A stretch of DNA of 28,243 nucleotides from a virus. The notes beneath the pieces are model-generated. The model saw only the letters and a list, made by a program, of their open reading frames with translations. It made no database searches and was not told the DNA's origin. Every line of letters starts with the position of its first letter. Position 1 is the first letter of the stretch. This document shows positions 14,050 to 20,009 of this stretch, in pieces. The position numbers were made by a program, and so were the translations under genes. The stretch lies in IMG/VR virus record IMGVR_UViG_3300048837_000406, positions 1 through 28,243 of that record; one strand, 5' to 3'.

Positions 14050-14841
14050 ATGAGCCGCAAACAACTTTCCGACCTCGACTTCGGCAGCGTCGCCCGCATC
14101 CGCAACCTGCCCACGCCGGTAGCCTCCGACGAGCCGGTGCGCCTCGCCGACCTCAACAGCGCCATCGAGGGCGTGGCGTGGAAGGATTCCTGCCGCGTCG
14201 CCTCGCAGGTCAACGTTACGCTGTCGTCGCCGGGCGCGACCATCGACGGCATCACGCTGACGGCAAACGACCGCGTGCTCGTCAAGGCGCAGACCACCAC
14301 CGGCGAGAACGGCATCTACATCTGGAACGGCGCGGCGACGCCGATGACCCGCGCCCCCGACTGCTCGACCTCGGACGAGCTCGAAGCGGCCGTAACGGTC
14401 GTTGAGGAGGGTACCAACGCCGGCACGTCGTGGCGGCAGACCAGCGTGAATTTCACGCTCGATTCCGGCGCGGTGGCATGGACGCAGTTCGGCACTGGCG
14501 CTGGTTCGGCCTCGGAAACTTCCGCCGGCATCGCCGAGCTTGCTACGCAGTCCGAGACGGATGCCGGCACGGACGATGCGCGGATCGTGACGCCGCTCAA
14601 GCTGGCGACGTGGAGCGGCAGGACGAAGCGCGCGCAGGGCACCATCGGCGACGGCAGCGCCACGCAGATCGACGTGACGCACAACTTCAACACCCGGGAC
14701 ATCATCGTTCAGGTGTACCAGAACAGCGGCAGCTACGAACAGGTCAGCTGCGACGTGAGCCTGCCGAACGTCAACACCGCAAGACTCAACTTCGCCTCCG
14801 CCCCGGCCAGCAACGCTTATCGCGTCGTTGTGATGGCGTAA
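14050..14841 (+). CDS. Tail fibre protein
   Basis: A 263-residue protein with several fibre hallmarks. The N-terminal VRLADLNSAIEGVAWKDSCR block and the repeat-like TLTANDRVLVKAQTTTGENG with NGIYIWNGAA are widely seen in phage fibres. In the middle, GIAELATQSETDAGTDDARI followed by IVTPLKL is the classic fibre phage repeat. The C-terminal beta domain (QIDVTHNFNTRDIIVQVYQN ... YRVVVMA) resembles that of the preceding small protein. It probably forms a trimeric fibre reaching to a receptor. Confidence 0.85.
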   Translation: MSRKQLSDLDFGSVARIRNLPTPVASDEPVRLADLNSAIEGVAWKDSCRVASQVNVTLSSPGATIDGITLTANDRVLVKAQTTTGENGIYIWNGAATPMTRAPDCSTSDELEAAVTVVEEGTNAGTSWRQTSVNFTLDSGAVAWTQFGTGAGSASETSAGIAELATQSETDAGTDDARIVTPLKLATWSGRTKRAQGTIGDGSATQIDVTHNFNTRDIIVQVYQNSGSYEQVSCDVSLPNVNTARLNFASAPASNAYRVVVMA

Positions 14842-14844
14842 GCG

Positions 14845-15189
14845 ATGCGCGATCTTTCGACCCGCCGTCACGAGGCTGCGGTTTTGGAGCAGTCGTCCGC
14901 CATCACTGCGGCCGACATAGATGTGACCAAAGCCAGCGTCTTTACCAAGACAGTCAGCTCACCAATCACGTTCACTGTCAGCAATGTCCCCGCGAGCGGC
15001 GTTGTGGCGAGTTTTTTGCTTAGCCTGACGAACGGTGGTGCCGCAGCGATAACGTGGTGGAGCGGGGTGAAGTGGCCCGGCGGCGCTGCCCCCGCCCTGA
15101 CGGCAAGCGGCCGGGACGTGCTCGGCTTCTTCACCCACGATGGCGGCACGACGTGGACGGGTCTCGTGCTCGGCAAGGATGTGAAGTGA
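14845..15189 (+). CDS. Small fibre-tip domain protein
   Basis: A 114-residue beta-rich protein. Its second half, TWWSGVKWPGGAAPALTASG followed by DVLGFFTHDGGTTWTG, is a recurrent phage fibre-tip module, often C-terminal to longer fibres. Here it is a separate gene whose stop overlaps the next start (GTGA). Base composition is lower in GC than in the head genes from here to about 16200. This suggests the fibre-tip genes were exchanged as a block. Confidence 0.7.
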   Translation: MRDLSTRRHEAAVLEQSSAITAADIDVTKASVFTKTVSSPITFTVSNVPASGVVASFLLSLTNGGAAAITWWSGVKWPGGAAPALTASGRDVLGFFTHDGGTTWTGLVLGKDVK

Positions 15190-15926
15190 TCCGCGATCTG
15201 ATTTTGGCGGCAGCGGGCGTTCCGGCGGCGGGTGCCGTCGTTTTCGGCGCGCTAGGCACGCTCTCCGAGTCAACTGCCACCACGACACCATCTTATCCGT
15301 CAGGAATCACTGCTGCCTCGGCGCTTTTTTGCTTTCAGGTATTTGCGAATACAGGAAATGCAGTACCCGACGCACCAAGCGGATGGACACAAGTCGGCTC
15401 ATACACTGGAGGCGGCGGTTCCTACGGCATCTCCAACGACATAGGGCCGCGTGGTGTCGTTGTGTTCAGGAAGGATACCGTCACCGGCGGGGAATCCGGA
15501 ACGGTGTCCTTCGGCTATGTTGGGACTGGGTCATACAGCAGCGTCATCGCGCGCTTTGAGGTTACACCGGGATTCTCGGTCTCCGCGCAGTGGACCGCAG
15601 GCAGCGACGACACGCGAGGCACCAGTTGGTCTGTGACGGGTGCGGGCGCGCTGACCTATCACGTCGATGATCTGCTCTGTGTATTCACGGCCCAAAACAC
15701 GGATACCGCGACGCAATCGTCACAAAGCGTCAGTGCTTCCGGCATCACCTTTGGCGCTAGGACGAATAGGCAAAGCTACGCCGCAGTGTCTGGCCGCGAC
15801 CACCGTAGCGTCATCGACACCATCCCCGTCACGAGCGCAGGCTCGGCGACGCCGACATGGAGCCACACCAATAGTGCCTCAGCAAGCGGCGCTACCGGAT
15901 TCCTCCTCTTGTCCGCCACGCCATGA
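15186..15926 (+). CDS. Fibre-module beta-sandwich protein, candidate receptor-binding protein
   Basis: A 246-residue Ser/Thr/Gly-rich protein from a GTG overlapping the previous stop. After IRDLILAAAG it shows a beta-sandwich pattern known from many phage-encoded surface proteins: FANTGNAVPDAPSGWTQVGS, then GVVVFRKDTVTGGESGTVSF, and a C-terminal SASGATGFLLLSATP. Composition and position suggest a receptor-binding or decoration protein. It is lower in GC than the flanking assembly genes. No enzymatic motif is evident. Confidence 0.65.
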   Translation: MIRDLILAAAGVPAAGAVVFGALGTLSESTATTTPSYPSGITAASALFCFQVFANTGNAVPDAPSGWTQVGSYTGGGGSYGISNDIGPRGVVVFRKDTVTGGESGTVSFGYVGTGSYSSVIARFEVTPGFSVSAQWTAGSDDTRGTSWSVTGAGALTYHVDDLLCVFTAQNTDTATQSSQSVSASGITFGARTNRQSYAAVSGRDHRSVIDTIPVTSAGSATPTWSHTNSASASGATGFLLLSATP

Positions 15927-16210
15927 TGCGCAGCGCCCTGCTTATCGCCACATTACTGCTTTCGGCATGCACTACAACGCATGAGCTGCCGATCGTCAAA
16001 ACATTCAACGCTCGTACCGTGGAGGTTACGTGGATTCGCTCATCGGCGCCCTGTGGTGGCGCGCAGGGCTGCGCGAAATTCGGACAAGGCGACCGCAACG
16101 CCTGCACCGTATGGTCGCCGGAGCCGACCGATTGGGGCGACGAGGGCGCGTTGCAGATTCTCGGGCACGAAATGATTCACTGTTTTTACGGGGCCGGGCA
16201 TGACGGCTGA
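15923..16210 (+). CDS. Lipoprotein with HExxH motif (putative metallopeptidase-like cargo)
   Basis: A 95-residue protein with a short signal peptide and a lipobox LSAC at residues 13-16, so it should be lipidated at Cys16. Near the C-terminus it carries His82-Glu-Met-Ile-His86, followed by His93-Asp94 (HEMIHCFYGAGHD), a zinc-metallopeptidase-type site. The third ligand is one residue further away than in the metzincin pattern HExxHxxGxxH. Its small size leaves little room for a full peptidase fold, so it may be a degenerate or specialised form. It overlaps the fibre gene (ATGA) and ends exactly where repeated element C begins. Confidence 0.65.
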   Translation: MMRSALLIATLLLSACTTTHELPIVKTFNARTVEVTWIRSSAPCGGAQGCAKFGQGDRNACTVWSPEPTDWGDEGALQILGHEMIHCFYGAGHDG

Positions 16211-16273
16211 CCCCCGACCCCCGACCCGGTTCCCCCTGCTGCCATTCCCCGCGCGCGCGTAGGCTGGGCGCGC
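16211..16273 (+). promoter_or_regulatory. Repeated late-control element, copy C (before tail genes)
   Basis: CCCCCGACCCGGTTCCCCCT lies at 16218-16237, preceded by an extra partial CCCCCGA at 16211. A 17-nt gap containing CATTCC follows, then an imperfect dyad at 16255-16273 (six of eight positions pair, one as G-T). Unlike copies A and B, the gene starts about 38 bp further on with a proper AGGAGA ribosome site. The position corresponds to the Mu promoter that starts the tail genes. Confidence 0.55.
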
Positions 16274-16311
16274 TGATCACCTCATCTTACTGACCTGACA
16301 GGAGACACGAC

Positions 16312-17046
16312 ATGGCCACGCTTAGCTATATCGGCAAGGGCAGCATCTACATCGCCAAGGCCGGCGATCCGCTCATGCGCATCGGCAACACCTCCAAGCT
16401 CGACTTCGCCGTCGAGGAGGAGAAGAAGGAGCTGATGGACTACGAGAACCCCGGCGGCGGCGTCGCCGACTCGGTGACGCGCGTCAAGAGCGTCAAGCTC
16501 TCCCTCACGGTGCACAAGCTCTCTGCCGAGAACCTGGCGCTGGCGCTGCGCGGCGCTTCCGCCGTGGTCGCCGGCGGCGCCGTGACGGACGAGTCGCACG
16601 CCAACGTGCAGGCCGGCGGCCTGGTGGTCTTCGACAAGACGCCGGACACCTCCATCGCCTACGTCGTCACCAACTCCGGCGCCACCGTCACCTATACGGA
16701 AGGCACGGATTACATCAAGCGCCGCGCCGGCCTGGAAATTCCCGCCGGCTCGACCATCGCCGACGACTCCACCATCCTGGTCGATTACACCGCGCTCGCC
16801 GCCGTCAAGGTCGAGGCGCTGACCAACGTCGGCGAGGAAGTGGCCTTGGTGTTCGACGGCATCAACGAGGCCAACGGCAAGCCCATGCTGGTCGAGGCCT
16901 TCCGCGTCAAGCCCGGCGCGGCGAAGGGCTGGAGCCTGATCGGCGACGACTTCGCGGCCCTGGAGATCGAGGCCGACGTGCTCAAGGACGAGACGATCAC
17001 CGGCACCGGCCTGTCGCAGTACTTCAAGGCGCGGATGGCGAGCTAA
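16312..17046 (+). CDS. Major tail tube protein
   Basis: A 244-residue protein and the first gene after element C, with a strong ribosome site (GACAGGAGACACGAC). The start (MATLSYIGKGSIYIAKAGDP) and the strand-rich body with LSQYFKARMAS at the end fit a siphophage tail tube subunit. A central block around IAYVVTNSGATVTYTEGTDY looks like an added Ig-like insertion. The following chaperone and tape measure genes support this assignment. There is no sheath gene beside it, unlike Mu. Confidence 0.82.
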   Translation: MATLSYIGKGSIYIAKAGDPLMRIGNTSKLDFAVEEEKKELMDYENPGGGVADSVTRVKSVKLSLTVHKLSAENLALALRGASAVVAGGAVTDESHANVQAGGLVVFDKTPDTSIAYVVTNSGATVTYTEGTDYIKRRAGLEIPAGSTIADDSTILVDYTALAAVKVEALTNVGEEVALVFDGINEANGKPMLVEAFRVKPGAAKGWSLIGDDFAALEIEADVLKDETITGTGLSQYFKARMAS

Positions 17047-17049
17047 GAG

Positions 17050-17373
17050 ATGAGGGTCGTTAAAACCATCGCCGCGCTGGGGCGCGATGTAACGCTGAAG
17101 GAACTCACCGTCGGCGAGATCCGCGCCTGGATGGCCGACTTCGGCGGCAATGCCGGCGCCGGCGATGTGGTGGACGTGGCGCTCTTCGAGGACGCCACGC
17201 TCGACGACTTGCTCATGATGAGCGACCTCACCGCCGCCGAGATCGCGGCCGCCACGCCTTCCGAGCTGGCGGCCGTGAAGGACGCCGCGAAGGAGGCCAA
17301 CAGGGATTTTTTTTCTCTGCGCGGGCGGCTGGCGAAGCTGGGGGAAGCGGTCCTTCGCGAGACGCCGGCCTGA
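17050..17373 (+). CDS. Tail assembly chaperone, short form (lambda gpG-like)
   Basis: A 107-residue acidic protein placed between the tail tube and tape measure genes, the universal position of tail assembly chaperones. Recognisable parts are KELTVGEIRAWMADFGG and DDLLMMSDLTAAEIAAATPS. This is the product of normal decoding, ending at TGA 17371-17373. A run of eight T at 17307 allows a -1 shift giving a longer form. The chaperone coats the tape measure protein before the tube assembles. Confidence 0.82.
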   Translation: MRVVKTIAALGRDVTLKELTVGEIRAWMADFGGNAGAGDVVDVALFEDATLDDLLMMSDLTAAEIAAATPSELAAVKDAAKEANRDFFSLRGRLAKLGEAVLRETPA

Positions 17374-17480
17374 GCGCGCTGGAGCGCTGCGCGCTCGCCC
17401 TGGTGGAGCGCGGCCACGTGCAGGTGTGGGACTACCCCTGGCGCGTCTTCCAGGCGGCGCTCAGCGCCGCAAAAGGCTGA
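17050..17480 (+). CDS. Tail assembly chaperone, -1 frameshift fusion (lambda gpGT-like)
   Basis: If ribosomes slip by -1 at T TTT TTT (17307-17313), translation leaves the short form after DFF. It continues in the other frame for 55 codons to TGA 17478-17480, giving about 143 residues. The extension contains SALERCALALVERGHVQVWD followed by YPWRVFQAAL, a motif I recognise from the T part or second chaperone of siphophages (leucine-rich helix, GH, then YPW-F). No good independent start codon precedes this segment, which supports a fusion. The G/GT ratio set by such shifts is important for tail assembly in lambda. Confidence 0.7.
17307..17314 (+). other. Slippery T8 sequence for programmed -1 frameshift
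   Basis: Eight consecutive T follow GGGA. In the gene's frame the codons are GAT TTT TTT TCT, so the heptamer T TTT TTT is correctly phased for tandem -1 slippage. It lies near the end of the short chaperone gene, where G/GT frameshift sites occur in other phages. Confidence 0.7.
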
Positions 17481-17598
17481 CGGCGAGGTCGAGGACAAGC
17501 AGGCTGCCCAGTGCGGCCGGCAGCCACAGCCCCCCCCCGGCTGGCAGGGCGAACAGGGAAAGCAGGAACAGGGCGGGAAGCAGGTAAGCGTCTCTCAC
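17461..17598 (-). CDS. Possible 45-residue hydrophobic protein on the minus strand (doubtful)
   Basis: Between the chaperone and tape measure genes the minus strand reads GTG to TGA as a 45-residue hydrophobic peptide (for example YLLPALFLLSLFALPAGGG and LGSLLVLDLAVSLLRR), with two membrane-like stretches and a basic end. No ribosome site is visible, and its end overlaps the chaperone fusion on the other strand. The + strand here has no recognised gene from 17481 to 17624. It could be a chance opening in GC-rich DNA. Confidence 0.2.
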   Translation of the reverse strand: MRDAYLLPALFLLSLFALPAGGGLWLPAALGSLLVLDLAVSLLRR

Positions 17599-17624
17599 AG
17601 GCGGGCAGATGTTGGTCGATCCCT

Positions 17625-20009
17625 ATGGCTGATCTCAAGGTTTCCGTAATCATAGAACTTCTCGGCGGCAAGGCCAAGGCCGGCGTCGAGCAGTTCCGCC
17701 GCGACTTTGCCGCCGCCCAGGAGGCGGCGCGCGGCGAGATCGGCAAGACCAACCGCTCGATGCGCGAGGGCGTCGAGTCCATCAGCAGCCAGCTCGGCCG
17801 CCTGGAGAAGTTCGCCGCCGGTTACGTCACCATCTGGAAGGGCATCGATGTGGCGAAGCAGCTGGTCGCCCAGGCCGACGCCATGAAGAATCTGGAGGGC
17901 CGACTCAAGCTCGCCACGGAAGGCGCGGCCAGCTTCCGCGTCGCCATGCAGGACGTGCGCCGCATCGCCGACGCCACCGGCCAGGGCCTGCAGCCCATCT
18001 CGACGCTGTACGGCCGCCTGGCCACCAGCCTCAAGGCGCTCGGCGGCAGCCAGCGCCAGACGGCGGAGATCTCCGAAGTCGTCGCCCTCTCGATGAAAGT
18101 GTCGGGCGCGTCGGCCTCGGAATCCTCGGCCGCCATCCTGCAGCTCTCCCAGGCCTTCGCCTCCGGCACCCTGCGCGGCGACGAGTTCAATTCCGTCAAC
18201 GAGAACGCGCCGCGCCTCATGAAGGCGCTCGCCGACGGCATCGGCGTGCCCGTCGGCGCGCTGAGACAGATGGCTGCGGATGGCGAGATCACCGCCGACG
18301 TTATGGCGCGCGCGCTACCCAAGGCGCTGGCCAAGCTGCGCGAGGAAGCCGCGCAGCTGCCGCCAACCGTCGAGCAGGCCGCGCAGCGCCTGAAGAACGC
18401 CTTCGCGGAGGTGGTGGCGGCGTGGGACAAGCAAAACAACGCCACCGGCAAGATCGCCGCCGCCCTCGACGGCCTGGCGAAGAACATGGGCACGGCAACC
18501 ACGGCGGCCGCCCTGCTGGCGAACGCCGGGCTGCTGTTGATCGGCTACCGTGCCCTGGCCGCCGCCAGCGCCGTCAAAACGCTGGCCGGCGCACTGACCC
18601 TGATTGGCGCCGGCGCGTCCATCGGCGCCGACCTGATGGAGCGCTTCCTGCGCGCCACCACGAATCTCGATGAGATCGACGCGACACACGAATCGCTCAA
18701 GCGCCAGGTCGAAGTCCACAAAGAGTTCAACAAGGTCATCGAGCAGGCCAACCAGGCCGGCCTGCCGGAGCTGGCGGAGAAGCTGCGCCAGGTCAAGCGC
18801 GCGGCGCTGGAAAACCCGAAAGCCGATCTCGACCGCACGCTGACGGATGTGCAGGGCTACGCCAACGAGGTGATCGCCAAGCACCGCGCGCTGTCCGCGG
18901 AAAAGCAGAAGCTCTGGGATCTGTCCGCCAAGCGCGCCGCCTATTACGCCGGCCGCGAAACGCTGACCGCGCAGGAGGCGGTCGACAGGCAGATCGCCCA
19001 GGTGCAGCGCCTCGCCCAGGCGAAGAAGCAGGAGCTGGACAAGGCCGTTGCCGACCTCGATCGATACCGCAAGGCGGCGGAAAGCGCCTATAGCCGCGCC
19101 GCCGACATCCAGATCGGCACGGCCGACCGCATCCGCGAGCTTCGCCGCCGCGACATGAGCGAGGCGCAGCAGCAGGCCGACATCGCCGCCCAGGCGCAGG
19201 AGAAGATCGCCGCGGCGCAGCGCCTGCTCGCCGAGGCGCAAGCCGCCGCCGCGCGCGGCGACGCCGGTGCCGCCGAGAAGGCCGCCGCCGGCGCCGAGAA
19301 ATTCGCCCAGGCGGCAGAGAGCATCGGCGCCGGCCTGAAGGACACGGGCGCGGCCATCGGCATCGTCGAGCAGGCCGGAAAGGTCGCGGCGGATGCCGCC
19401 ACCGCCGTCGGCCAGGCCAACGAGCGCGCGGCCGCCGGTGCCGAGAGGTCGGTCGCCAGCCTCAAGGCCGAGCTGGCCAAGCTCACCGCCGACCTCGACG
19501 CGCTGGAGAAAAAGAAGCGCCTCATCAAGATCGAGGCGGAGATCGAGCAGGCCTCTGCCAACATCGCCCGCATCCGCGCCGAGTTGGACACGCTGCAGGA
19601 CAAGACCATCACGATCACCACCGTCCACCGCACGGTCGAAGAGCGCGCGGCCGGCGGCCCGGTGGGGATCCCCGGTTTCGCCGCCGGCGGCAAGCTGCCC
19701 GGCTACGGCGGCGGCGACCGCATCCCCGCCATGCTGGAAGCCGGCGAGTTCATCCTGCGCAAGGAGGCCGTGCGCCACTGGGGTCTGGATAAGATCTTCG
19801 CCCTGAACTCCCTGCGCCTGCCGCGCTTCGCCACCGGCGGGCTGGTGCTGCCGGCCGCGGGCGGCAGCGCAGCGGGCGCTTTGCCGCAGGGCGCGGAGGA
19901 GATGACCATCAGGCTGCAGATCGGCGACCGCACGCATCGCGTGCGCTCCTCGCGCGAGGAGGCGATGGCGCTGGCGCAGTCGCTGCGGGAACTGTCGAGG
20001 GCGGCATGA
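17625..20009 (+). CDS. Tail tape measure protein
   Basis: A 794-residue protein whose length sets the tail length. The N-terminus MADLKVSVIIELLGGKAKAG starts a typical phage minor tail/tape measure domain, with LYGRLATSLKALGGSQRQTA and GDEFNSVNENAPRLMKALAD as the TIGR02675-type core (residues about 110-210). A hydrophobic pair of helices follows at about residues 290-335. Then comes a long Ala/Glu/Lys-rich coiled coil, and a C-terminal Gly-rich part (GFAAGGKLPGYGGGDRIPAM, then LEAGEFILRKEAV) seen in many tape measures. The ATG at 17625 is chosen because homology begins there. The upstream GTG at 17511 would add a low-complexity basic stretch. A mini-ORF (MLVDPYG) starting at 17609 overlaps the start and might couple translation. 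Confidence 0.9.
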   Translation: MADLKVSVIIELLGGKAKAGVEQFRRDFAAAQEAARGEIGKTNRSMREGVESISSQLGRLEKFAAGYVTIWKGIDVAKQLVAQADAMKNLEGRLKLATEGAASFRVAMQDVRRIADATGQGLQPISTLYGRLATSLKALGGSQRQTAEISEVVALSMKVSGASASESSAAILQLSQAFASGTLRGDEFNSVNENAPRLMKALADGIGVPVGALRQMAADGEITADVMARALPKALAKLREEAAQLPPTVEQAAQRLKNAFAEVVAAWDKQNNATGKIAAALDGLAKNMGTATTAAALLANAGLLLIGYRALAAASAVKTLAGALTLIGAGASIGADLMERFLRATTNLDEIDATHESLKRQVEVHKEFNKVIEQANQAGLPELAEKLRQVKRAALENPKADLDRTLTDVQGYANEVIAKHRALSAEKQKLWDLSAKRAAYYAGRETLTAQEAVDRQIAQVQRLAQAKKQELDKAVADLDRYRKAAESAYSRAADIQIGTADRIRELRRRDMSEAQQQADIAAQAQEKIAAAQRLLAEAQAAAARGDAGAAEKAAAGAEKFAQAAESIGAGLKDTGAAIGIVEQAGKVAADAATAVGQANERAAAGAERSVASLKAELAKLTADLDALEKKKRLIKIEAEIEQASANIARIRAELDTLQDKTITITTVHRTVEERAAGGPVGIPGFAAGGKLPGYGGGDRIPAMLEAGEFILRKEAVRHWGLDKIFALNSLRLPRFATGGLVLPAAGGSAAGALPQGAEEMTIRLQIGDRTHRVRSSREEAMALAQSLRELSRAA

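Noticed and set aside
15923-16210. HEMIH protein considered a metzincin peptidase
   Set aside because: The third histidine is one residue too far and the protein is too small for a complete metzincin domain. It is annotated only as HExxH-bearing.
17307-17314. T8 run considered as a sequencing error breaking one long chaperone gene
   Set aside because: The slippery phase, the position in the tail operon and the presence of a sensible short form fit a programmed frameshift better. An error cannot be fully excluded without reads.
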